Shown here in pieces: positions 7,957 through 15,751 of a stretch of DNA of 64,000 nt (within the stretch, counting starts at the first letter, position 1; each line of letters starts with the position of its first letter). The notes beneath the pieces were generated by a model. That model had not been told where the DNA came from. It saw nothing but the letters and a program-made list of their open reading frames with translations, and made no database searches. Origin of the DNA: Onthophagus taurus (taxonomy: Eukaryota > Arthropoda > Insecta > Coleoptera > Scarabaeidae); contig NC_091971.1 of the NCBI RefSeq assembly GCF_036711975.1, positions 25,985,501 to 26,049,500 of the forward strand, given 5' to 3'. A program made the position numbers and the translations under genes.

Positions 7957-8151
7957 TTATTCATTCATTTTTAACAATTTTTCACGCAATATTTTATCAA
8001 CAATTCGTTCAATTTCTTTAATACGTCTTTGAAATCGTTGTCTATCAATTACCGCCTCTAACCATTCCCGTCCACTTCTTGCTCTTTTATGTACATCATC
8101 ACACTCTACTTCATAAATCTCAATCTCTTCCTTAAATCGAACCGATTTCAT
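7957..8151 (-). CDS. PPP1R15/GADD34-like PP1-binding small protein
   Basis: The 64-aa product starts MKSVRFKEEIEIYEVE and later reads REWLEAVIDRQRFQRRIKEI. The first part fits an RVxF-type protein phosphatase 1 docking motif (K-S-V-R-F) followed by a hydrophobic pair. The second fits the W...(A)xDRxRFxxRI helix that follows it in PPP1R15 proteins and in some viral mimics. Those proteins direct PP1 to eIF2-alpha and so counter translational shut-off. Here the whole protein is little more than that domain. The 74-aa product at 14510-14734 is a homologue. The role is inferred; no search was done. It is alone on its strand, with TTTATT at its 3' end as a possible poly(A) signal. Confidence 0.65.
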   Translation of the reverse strand: MKSVRFKEEIEIYEVECDDVHKRARSGREWLEAVIDRQRFQRRIKEIERIVDKILREKLLKMNE

Positions 8152-8698
8152 ATTTATTCCAGTTAAAACACGTCATACATTGTATTATAGTCAACTTTAT
8201 TTTATTGCATTTTAAATTTCTATTTTCATTTGCATTTCTATTTGCATACACTGTCAATAAATCAAGGTGCGGCGAAGATTCGAGAAAATAAAATGCATAA
8301 TATATTATTTGCATTGTATAACAACTTTATATTCGTCTAATTACGTATAAACGTTTAAGTTATTGTTGTTGTGCAACACACATTCTAACATTTTTCAAGG
8401 TTGTTCCCGATGGTATAAACGGTTAAAATTTTCATATAGAAGTCAGTTGTTACCTTCTACTACTGCTCACACCGCTCGCTCACGTTATAAAGCAACTCAA
8501 GCTAGTATGTCACGTTTAAATCAGTTATAGAGCAGTATCAATTTGCCCCGAAGAAGAACATATCTGAATTAGAAGTGAATAAATTATATGTGATTTACGT
8601 CTGTGAAGCGGATTACATCATCTACATGGCCATCAGTTGTTGATTTGTAGGATGGTTTATTCGTATTTTTACCAAAACGTATCGCGGAGGTTTATTAA
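8152..8698. other. Intergenic stretch of element A, no convincing gene
   Basis: No credible coding frame on either strand. GGTATAAACGG near 8412, followed about 30 bp later by AGTCAGTTGTT, has the spacing of a TATA box plus arthropod initiator pointing rightward. No matching gene follows before the inverted repeat. A spliced leader or a lost gene are both possible. The leftward PPP1R15-like gene would have its promoter in the 8152-8340 part. Confidence 0.4.
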
Positions 8699-8791
8699 TC
8701 TTATTGTATTATTAAATTTACGTTTTAATTAATAAATTAATATTTATTTTTGTTTTTTTATTTTTTGTTCTGTTCAACTGCATTAAACTGG

Positions 8792-8919
8792 AAAGGTTTC
8801 GGTGGTTCGGTGGTTTATTGACTTTAAAGTTTCTAGATTTCTCCTTGCAGCTATCAGTTCAATTCCTATAACAAGTAAGTATTATGTATATTCCGTTAAG
8901 TTACACCACCGAAACCTTT
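8792..8919. mobile_element. Small MITE-like insertion with 14-bp inverted ends
   Basis: The 128-bp block begins AAAGGTTTCGGTGG and ends CCACCGAAACCTTT, a perfect 14-bp inverted repeat. It lies in a stretch that interrupts the alignment of the two terminal repeats of element A, as expected for a later insertion. It encodes nothing. It contains an AACAA/GTAAGT splice-donor-like word near 8870. I cannot see an unambiguous target-site duplication, so a fold-back sequence of other origin is possible. Confidence 0.5.
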
Positions 8920-8979
8920 TTTATATTAATTGTATCTAAATTCTATAACGTCACATGAATTTTTAAAAATATACGCGCG

Positions 8980-9745
8980 CCATCTATCGCCCATCAGACC
9001 CCCCCGCTTAACTGTCCACCGCCGTTTGGCGTTACTTCCACCATCCACCGCTAGGTGGCGTCCCGTGATGCTAGTTCCACCATGCACCGCTCTTAATTCT
9101 ATAACGTCGCATGAATTTTTAAAAATTTACGCGCGCCATCTATCGCCCATCAGGCCACCGCTAAGTGGGCGCGCGTCGTCTATCCACCATGCGAGTTCCA
9201 CCGCTAGGTGGAGCCCCATAACGCTACTTCCACCATCCACCGCTAGGTGGCGTCCCATGAAGTAGGCAACCAACATAGCCTTAGTTCCACAAACCACCGC
9301 TAGGTTAGTTCCGCTATCCGCCGCCAGGTGGCGCCCCACGAGCCAGGCAACCAACATGACATGCTTTAGTTTCACTACACACCACCAGATGGCGCCACAT
9401 GCATTTCAAATTTCCCGTCATGACTTCCACCATCCACCGCTAGGTGGCGTCCCATGAAGTAGGCAACCAACATGGCGTTAGTTCCACCTCCCACCGCTAG
9501 GTGGCGTCCCATGAAGTAGGCAACCAACATGACGTTACTTCCACCACCCACCTTAGTTGCACCACCCACCGCTAGGTGGCGTCCCATGAAGTAGGCAACC
9601 AACATGGCGTTAGTTCCACCACCCACCGCTAGGTGGCGTCCCATGAAGTAGGCAACCAACCAACATGGCGTTAGTTTCACCACCCACCGCTAGGTGGTTA
9701 GTTCCGCTATCTACCGCTAGGTGGCGCCCCACGAGGTAGGCAACC
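8980..9745. repeat. 57-bp minisatellite inside the element A terminal repeat
   Basis: Degenerate tandem units contain CCACCGCTAGGTGGCG followed by CCCATGAAGTAGGCAACCAACATG. Clean copies start at about 9434, 9491, 9566 and 9623; 9491 follows 9434, and 9623 follows 9566, by 57 bp. The CCACC...GGTGG core is a small inverted repeat. Units at 8980-9300 are more diverged and include the ACGCGCGCCATCTATCGCCC word shared with the left end at 60-110. Open frames across this block on both strands are repeat artefacts. Confidence 0.85.
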
Positions 9746-9856
9746 AACATTACATACACGTACTGCGCATGCGCTGACGTCATATCCGCTTCACTGCGCA
9801 TGCGCGAGGGAGGATCAGGATCACTTCCTGTCCAGAATCGGCCTTTTTACACTACT

Positions 9857-12016
9857 AGAGACCATTACGTTACGGGTACAATTTGCTACAATTTTTGTAG
9901 TACAAGTTTTTCTGTATTATGCTCCGGATACCGTTTTTTTTCAACACTCTTCTATTTTACACATTCTTGAAAAATTCTCGATATTGATGCATCTGGGAGC
10001 AAAAATGTTACAGACCATTACGTTAAGGGTACAATTTGCTACAATTTTTGTAGTACAAGTTTTTCTGTATTATGCTCCGGATACCGTTTTTTTTCAACAC
10101 TCTTCTATTTTACACATTCTTGAAAAATTCTCGATATTGATGCATCTGGGGGCAAAAATGTTACAGACCATTACGTTAAGGGTACAATTTGCTACAATTT
10201 TTGTAGTAAAAGTTTTTCTGTATTATGCTCCGGATATCGCTTTTTTTCAACACTCTTCTATTTTACACATTCTTGAAAAATTCTCCACACTGATGCATCT
10301 GGGAGCAAAAATGTTAGAGACCATTACGTTACGGGTACAATTTGCTACAATTTTTGTAGTACAAGTTTTTCTGTATTATGCTCCGGATACCGTTTTTTTT
10401 CAACACTCTTCTATTTTACACATTCTTGAAAAATTCTCGATATTGACGCATCTGGGAGCAGAAATGTTACAGACCATTACGTTAAGGGTACAATTTGCTA
10501 CAATTTTTGTAGTACAAGTTTTTCTGTATTATGCTCCGGATACCGTTTTTTTTCAACACTCTTCTATTTTACATATTCTTGAAAAATTCTCGATATTGAT
10601 GCTTCTGGGAGCAAAAATGTTAGAGACCATTACGTTACGGGTACAATTTGCTACAATTTTTGTAGTACAAGTTTTTCTGTATTATGCTCCGGATACCGTT
10701 TTTTTTCAACACTCTTCTATTTTACATATTCTTGAAAAATTCTCGATATTGATGCTTCTGGGAGCAAAAATGTTAGAGACCATTACGTTACGGGTACAAT
10801 TTGCTACAATTTTTGTAGTACAAGTTTTTCTGTATTATGCTCCGGATACCGTTTTTTTTCAACACTCTTCTATTTTACACATTCTTGAAAAATTCTCGAT
10901 ATTGATGCATCTGGGAGCAAAAATGTTACAGACCATTACGTTAAGGGTACAATTTGCTACAATTTTTGTAGTACAAGTTTTTCTGTATTATGCTCCGGAT
11001 ACCGTTTTTTTTCAACACTCTTCTATTTTACACATTCTTGAAAAATTCTCGATATTGACGCATCTGGGAGCAGAAATGTTACAGACCATTACATTAAGGG
11101 TACAATTTGCTACAATTTTTGTAGTACAAGTTTTTCTGTATTATGCTCCGGATACCGTTTTTCTTCAACACTCTTCTATTTTACACATTCTTGAAAAATT
11201 CTCCACACTGATGCATCTGGGAGCAAAAATGTTACAGACCATTACGTTACGGGTACAATTTGCTACAATTTTTGTTGTACAAGTTTTTCTGTATTATGCT
11301 CCGGATACCGTTTTTTTTCAACACTCTTCTATTTTACACATTCTTGAAAAATTCTCGATATTGATGCATCTGGGAGCAAAAATGTTACAGACCATTACGT
11401 TAAGGGTACAATTTGCTACAATTTTTGTAGTAAAAGTTTTTCTGTATTATGCTCCGGATATAGTTTTTTTCAACACTCTTCTATTTTACACATTCTTGAA
11501 AAATTCTCCACACTGATGCATCTGGGAGCAAAAATGTTACAGACCATTACGTTACGGGTACAATTTGCTACAATTTTTGTAGTACAAGTTTTTCTGTATT
11601 ATGCTCCGGATACCGTTTTTCTTCAACACTCTTCTATTTTACACATTCTTGAAAAATTCTCCACACTGATGCATCTGGGAGCAAAAATGTTAGAGACCAT
11701 TACGTTACGGGTACAATTTGCTACAATTTTTGTAGTACAAGTTTTTCTGTATTATGCTCCGGATACCGTTTTTTTTCAACACTCTTCTATTTTACATATT
11801 CTTGAAAAATTCTCGATATTGATGCTTCTGGGAGCAAAAATGTTACAGACCATTACGTTAAGGGTACAATTTGCTACAATTTTTGTACTACAAGTTTTTC
11901 TGTATTATGCTCCGGATACCGTTTTTTTTCAACATTCTTCTATTTTACACATTCTTGAAAAATTCTCGATATTGATGCATCTGGGAGCAAAAATGTTACA
12001 GACCATTACGTTAAGG
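9857..12016. repeat. 153-bp satellite array between elements A and B
   Basis: About 14 monomers of 153 bp, each containing ATGCATCTGGGAGCAAAAATGTTA..., a TGCTCCGGATA segment and a T8 tract. It starts in mid-monomer at the element A terminus and stops at TTAAGG, where element B is inserted. The order of monomer variants here closely matches that at 30551-32548, apart from one additional monomer at the start. Confidence 0.95.
12011..12016. repeat. Left copy of the 6-bp target-site duplication (TTAAGG)
   Basis: TTAAGG precedes the element B terminus and is repeated at 30408-30413 after the other terminus. The satellite monomer naturally reads CATTACGTTAAGGGTACAA, so the empty site is recovered by removing the element and one copy. 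Six bases is the duplication length known for Polintons. Confidence 0.95.
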
Positions 12017-12030
12017 AGTAGTAGATAAAA

Positions 12031-12145
12031 GCCGATTCTAGAACCTCCTCTCAGAACCTCAGGTCAAGGCCAAGGCCAAGGTCACGTTGAGTGACCATGA
12101 CCTTGACCTTGCCCTGAGGTTCTGGGAGGAGGTTCCAGAATCGGC
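12031..12145. repeat. 115-bp imperfect palindrome near the left terminus
   Basis: The arms start GCCGATTCT and end AGAATCGGC, pair through GAACCTCC/GGAGGTTC and AACCTCAGG/CCTGAGGTT, and meet at GGTCAC-GTTGA-GTGACC around 12088. A single strand could fold into one long hairpin. The mirror copy is 30282-30396. Confidence 0.9.
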
Positions 12146-12403
12146 TATTGCAAAGGGGGTCGTTGACCAGTAACCTTGACCTAAACAATGACCTTTACTT
12201 TGAGCTCACCTCAGGTCAAGATCACGTTTAGTGACCATGACCTTGATCAGTAACCTTGACCTGAACAATGACCTTTACTTTGACCTCAACGGAGACCTTG
12301 AAGTCAACCTTAATTGTGACCATGACATTGACCGTGTACGTGACCTGAAATGAAGGTTACACGACGTGAGGCCATTGAAAACCCCACTTCGGAGGAGGTA
12401 TGC

Positions 12404-12437
12404 TTTAAATAGCAGATAGAAAATCGTGTTCAACAGT
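12404..12437 (+). promoter_or_regulatory. Inward promoter in the left inverted repeat
   Basis: TTTAAATAG at 12404-12412 is followed about 21 bp later by CAACAGTATT (ACAGT at 12433), resembling a TATA box plus arthropod initiator. The first gene starts at 12520. The identical mirror copy in the right repeat would serve the polymerase gene. Confidence 0.6.
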
Positions 12438-12519
12438 ATTGAAGTAAGAGTGTTGTGAACATAAAGAAATTGAGGAACTTGTAGCTCCTATTTTAAGCAG
12501 TTTACATCGCTTAAATATA

Positions 12520-13002
12520 ATGGCATCGAGAAATCCAATTAAAGTCATCGATATGCAAGGGTTTACTTTATCTTCGGGATTTCGAGTTAAAGAATTGGCT
12601 ATCGGTGATGGTGAGTCGATTTCCCATTTCATATTTCAACCTGATATAAGTTATGAAAGACTCAATAAGCGAGAATGTCGACAAGTGCGTTGGGAGGAGA
12701 ATAACTTACACCATTTGCATTACGAGAATGGATATGTGCCCTATAATCAACTGAAAGACATTCTGGAACAGCATACATGCGGAGTGGAGGTGGTGTTTGT
12801 AAAGGGATCTCAAAAAGAAAAGGTATTGAGAGACCTATTATCATCGGTAAAGCCAGTGATTATTAATTTAGAAGATAATATATATTGCCCTTTGCTTTCG
12901 TTGAGTCAAAATTCTTGCGCATATCATTATAAATCGGAAAGCAGTTGTGCAATTGAAAATGTTAAATTAATTTTAAAATTTTTAAAAATGGATTTAGATT
13001 AG
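12520..13002 (+). CDS. Polinton-associated CxxH...C family protein, copy 2 of 3
   Basis: The 160-aa product begins MASRNPIKVIDMQGF and contains KELAIGDGE, a VFVKGSQKE motif near residue 90 and a C-terminal CAYHYKSESSCAIENV, which is the CxxH...C...NV signature of this family. Copy 3 lies in the same element at 18531 but is clearly diverged, so the duplication is old. Function is unknown to me. It is the first gene inside the left repeat, driven by the repeat-borne promoter, with AATAAA at 13022. That position suggests early expression together with the polymerase. Confidence 0.75.
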   Translation: MASRNPIKVIDMQGFTLSSGFRVKELAIGDGESISHFIFQPDISYERLNKRECRQVRWEENNLHHLHYENGYVPYNQLKDILEQHTCGVEVVFVKGSQKEKVLRDLLSSVKPVIINLEDNIYCPLLSLSQNSCAYHYKSESSCAIENVKLILKFLKMDLD

Positions 13003-13550
13003 TGTTAAAATTTAAAATTTAAATAAATTAATTTTTATTGTACTGACTTTTTTTTTTTTATTCAATTTAAATGTATCACATTCCTAATCCTAATATATAA
13101 AATGGAAAAGAAAAACAACCGAATTAAATTTCATTTAATTTATTGAACTCGTCTTTAATAAATGATAAACAATTGCATATCTTTTTAACGTATTATTTAT
13201 GGTGTCAACTCGACGCCCCCGAGTTAGCAGTTCATGATGTTTTTTTTTGGTGTACTCAAGTCGAGTGATGACTCTTCTCGGGTGCTCCCGGAGGAGTGGA
13301 GCATGACCGGGTTGGATTTACTTTGAGCTCACCTCAGGTCAAGATCACGTTGAGTGACTATGACATTGATCAGTAACCTTGACCTGAACAATGACCTTTA
13401 CTTTGACCTCAACGGAGAACTTGAAGTCAACCTTAATTGTGACCGTGACGTCCCCACCTAAAATGATGTGCATAAATAGCAAGTCAGGTTCATAAAAGAT
13501 TAGTTTCATTGAAATCATCCGACGTAGTGGTGACATAACAACGCAGAACA
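13003..13550. other. Intergenic region with promoter for the second rightward unit
   Basis: After the AATAAA at 13022 comes AT-rich sequence, then a GC-richer part (13200-13310) with CTCGACG...CGAGT and TCGAG words. Then follows a 134-bp copy of inverted-repeat sequence (13316-13449). CATAAATAG at 13471-13479 with TTAGTTTCATT near 13500 is a plausible core promoter for the spliced gene that follows. No gene is seen here. Confidence 0.5.
13316..13449 (+). repeat. Internal direct copy of a segment of the inverted repeat
   Basis: This stretch matches 12194-12326 with few changes, from TTTACTTTGAGCTCACC to the TGACC(G/A)TGAC region. It includes the AGGTCA/TGACCT half-sites. It sits about 20-150 bp upstream of a TATA-like box, so the half-site block is shared by at least three promoters of element B. 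Confidence 0.9.
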
Positions 13551-14505
13551 AGTAAGTCCATAAACACTTGTCTTACAGCAGAAGTATTAATGTTATATAT
13601 ACTTAGTGGGTTCCAGACAACAATATACAAAAGCACCGAAGAGAAGTCTCGAGGTTCAACAGGCGGTGTCCAAAAAAGCGAGCATAAGTCCAAAGGTGAT
13701 AAAACCCTCGTTGACACCCGTGGCATCTGAAGAGGTGTTAAAACAAGAAAAGTTTAATACAGTTATAGAGTGTGGTAACAATATGCAAGCGGTCGCTGAT
13801 GGAAAAGATTCGTTTGCAGACTTAAGCCCTTTTATTATGACGCAAAGTGTTAACGGTAATAATGAAGTAGTTTCGAGAATAGATAACATGGAGAGCTTAA
13901 CCAACATGTCGGACAGTACAGTAAGAGCAAGTAGAGGTCCTCTATTTTCGGAAACAGTGTATGCACTAAATAAGAGCCGCACGAAATGTGTGGCAATAGG
14001 ATTAAGTGCTGACTTACATTTTGAACCAGTGGTAAGGTTAATGGGAAAAGGTCAATGTTTAACATTAACGGAAAACGATTGGCACAACATTATTATGTAT
14101 AAGTCAACAATCACAAACAGTTTTGCTAATCAGTCTCCGTCGCAGATAGTGTTGTGTGGTGTCAGTATATCGTGCGATTGGATGGAAAACGTTTGCAAGA
14201 TTTTAAAGTTGGAGAGGGGTGGAGAATATGTATATATTGCATATGAATCGTTGCATGAGCTTTGGAACGTAGCAGATTTAGTAGCAACTCGACTGAAATT
14301 ATTGAGAACTGTGAATTACAAAGCATATTATGATAGTGTTATAAACGCGTTAGCTGCAATGGATGGAGATGTGAAACGTAATATGTTAACGATGCTCAAT
14401 GAATCGTGTTCTGAACAAATATGTATAAGTAAGGAAGTGATGTTGTACAATTTCGATAAAATCTTGTTGGATGTAGATTTGTTTAAATTATTTCACAATC
14501 AATAA
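13551..14505 (+). CDS. Unknown 299-aa protein, start codon completed by splicing
   Basis: I do not recognise this protein. The long frame starts at a GTG (13606-13608) with no nearby in-frame ATG. A 55-bp intron from GTAAGT at 13552 to TTAG at 13606 joins A at 13551 to TG at 13607, making an ATG in the context AACAATGG. The product has a basic, Ser/Lys-rich N-terminus of about 45 residues, a Ser/Thr-rich linker and a globular C-terminal half (CVAIGLSADLHFEPVV..., WHNIIMYKS). It has no element A counterpart. The next gene starts 4 bp downstream, so the two form one unit ending at the AATAAA after 14734. Confidence 0.65.
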
Positions 14506-14509
14506 AGAC

Positions 14510-14734
14510 ATGGGTAAGGTGCGGATTGATGAGAGTAAAAATGAGATGCATAGAATGTATGCATGGACTTATGCGTATAGACAATCACGAAAGTGTAATT
14601 GGGAGGAAATGTATTTAGATCGTCTTAGATTTAAGAATAGAATAAGTTATGTAAATGATATGTTACACCTGTACTTAAGCAGCGAATTTAGAAATAAGAT
14701 TTTTCATGAAAGATTTAAATATGTAATGACTTAA
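14510..14734 (+). CDS. PPP1R15/GADD34-like PP1-binding small protein
   Basis: The 74-aa product has KVRI at residues 3-6. After about 25 residues it reads NWEEMYLDRLRFKNRI and then LSSEFRNKIFHERF. This fits the PPP1R15 C-terminal pattern W-E-x(2-3)-x-DRxRFxxRI followed by an L...(H)R...R element. The RVxF-like docking motif is weaker than in element A because Ile replaces Phe, but the distal helix is better preserved. The inferred role is to bring PP1 to phosphorylated eIF2-alpha so that translation continues. It is cotranscribed with the unknown 299-aa gene and precedes the virion genes. Confidence 0.65.
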   Translation: MGKVRIDESKNEMHRMYAWTYAYRQSRKCNWEEMYLDRLRFKNRISYVNDMLHLYLSSEFRNKIFHERFKYVMT

Positions 14735-14848
14735 AATAAATAAAATTTTTTTTCAAATGTGAGCGTATTATTAACCATCCAATATTCACCGAATAATGTG
14801 CGAAAGCTATTAAATATAATGGTATGAATGTTAGGACAGTGAAACAGT

Positions 14849-15751
14849 ATGCATCGATCAAGCAAACGGTCTGGTCGAGGTATTGTGAATACATTAATCA
14901 ATAAGCTTCCGATAGAACTACATTTGCCAGGTTATAATTATTGCGGTCCGGGAACCAAATTGGTAAAGAGATTAGTTCGTGGAGATCGGGGAGTGAATAA
15001 ATTAGACGACGCCTGTAAAACGCATGATATTGCCTACGCAGCGACATCGAATTTAGCTGAGCGACACATAGCCGATAAAGAGTTGTATAAGACGGCGAAA
15101 GAGCGGTTGAGAAGTAAAGACGCAAGCTTAGGAGAGCGACTATCGTCGGCGTTAGTGTCAACGATAATGAAAGGAAAAACAATAATGGGTATGGGAATGC
15201 AAATTCGTGCCCTAAGACGTAGAGGGACAACTCGTCAGAAGTTGAAACGTGGCGGTAAGTTGTCGTTTACGCAGGCAATGAACTTAGTGCGGCGAGCGAT
15301 TGCACAGACCAACAGTACGAATACAAAGGGAGATGTACAAGTGGGTTACAATCTGTTGAAACCTTATCAAGGTAGAATACTTAAACCGCGCGGAAAAATA
15401 ATCAAGATTCCCAAGACGGGAGGTTTTTTACCCTTAATACTTGCAGCTTTGGGTGCTCTCGGTTCTTTAGGCGGAGGTGCAGCAGCTATTGCAAAAACCG
15501 TAAACGAAGCAAAAATAGCAAGGGAGCAGTTACAAGAAGCCCAACGTCACAATCGGGCTATGGAACCAAAAGCGATCGGCAGCGGTTTGTATATTAAACC
15601 ATATAAGCAAGGTTGCGGACTAGTCATGAAAACGGTATCACGAAAATCAAAGCGACTAAAACGCCCCAAGAGGGCGAACAAAATTGGTACAGGAATGTTT
15701 ATTAATCCATATAAAAAGGGTTGTGGTTATAAAACTGTAGCAAAAAACTAA
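14849..15751 (+). CDS. PLA2 - pVI/pX-like fusion virion protein
   Basis: The 300-aa product carries an N-terminal PLA2 domain: YNYCGPGT with GPG at 33-35, and DACKTHDIAY with His-Asp at 59-60. A basic middle follows, then IPKTGGFLP with a Gly/Ala-rich hydrophobic stretch (about 195-220), EAQRHNRAME, and two copies of a (G)(L/M)(Y/F)I(K/N)PYK(Q/K)GCG motif near the C-terminus. In element A these two halves are separate genes on opposite strands. The PLA2 part would breach membranes during entry and the C-terminal part resembles adenovirus pVI/pX. The last codons GCA AAA AAC TAA form a -1 slippery site leading into the protease frame. Confidence 0.85.
   Translation: MHRSSKRSGRGIVNTLINKLPIELHLPGYNYCGPGTKLVKRLVRGDRGVNKLDDACKTHDIAYAATSNLAERHIADKELYKTAKERLRSKDASLGERLSSALVSTIMKGKTIMGMGMQIRALRRRGTTRQKLKRGGKLSFTQAMNLVRRAIAQTNSTNTKGDVQVGYNLLKPYQGRILKPRGKIIKIPKTGGFLPLILAALGALGSLGGGAAAIAKTVNEAKIAREQLQEAQRHNRAMEPKAIGSGLYIKPYKQGCGLVMKTVSRKSKRLKRPKRANKIGTGMFINPYKKGCGYKTVAKN
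15742..15748 (+). promoter_or_regulatory. Predicted -1 ribosomal frameshift slippery site (A AAA AAC)
   Basis: The heptamer is in the right zero-frame phase (GCA AAA AAC) and lies directly before the TAA stop at 15749-15751. A -1 slip continues as CTA ATA AAA into a frame open to the protease stop at 16140. A possible 7-bp stem (15770-15776 with 15786-15792) lies 21 nt downstream, farther than usual. A pseudoknot was not assessed. Confidence 0.65.

Larger units (their letters stand above)
1..9856. mobile_element. Element A: Polinton/adintovirus-like element, left end cut by window
   Basis: It encodes integrase, packaging ATPase, adenain-like protease, major capsid, penton-like, pVI/pX-like and PLA2 proteins, the standard virion set of Polintons. 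The right terminus is placed at 9856. The sequence before it, read inward on the minus strand, starts AGTAGT and soon reads GCCGATTCT, as does the terminus of element B. Immediately beyond it, satellite begins in mid-monomer (AGAGACCATTACG). The left terminus is missing but probably less than about 100 bp upstream, judging from how the inverted repeats align. No DNA polymerase B gene is present, and one gene is broken, so this copy looks old or defective. Confidence 0.85.
8699..9856 (-). repeat. Right terminal inverted repeat of element A, expanded
   Basis: The inner part (8699-8756) and the block around 8930-9000 are inverted matches to 1-243. Between them lies a small inserted element. Beyond them lie the 57-bp minisatellite and a GC-rich terminal segment ending in the shared terminus motif at 9841-9856. 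Within the last 100 bp, TGCGCATGCGC occurs at 9764-9774 and 9795-9805, flanking TGACGTCA at 9775-9782. Confidence 0.75.
12017..12462 (+). repeat. Left terminal inverted repeat of element B
   Basis: Inverted copy of 29965-30407. It contains a 115-bp palindrome (12031-12145), twelve TGACCT/AGGTCA hexamers between 12061 and 12352, and an inward TATA-type promoter (12404-12437). The outermost AGT is doubled on this side. Element A ends with the same AGTAGT...GCCGATTCT pattern. Confidence 0.95.

Noticed and set aside
8930..9265. Plus-strand frame with repeated ARHLSPIRPP
   Set aside because: It reads through the same minisatellite and the inverted-repeat sequence.
8980..9745. CRISPR-like array
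   Set aside because: Units are contiguous degenerate tandem repeats without unique spacers, in a eukaryotic context with no cas genes.
9127..9801. Minus-strand open frames with repeated VAYFMGRHLAVGGG
   Set aside because: They are translations of the 57-bp minisatellite in the element A terminal repeat, with no independent gene evidence.
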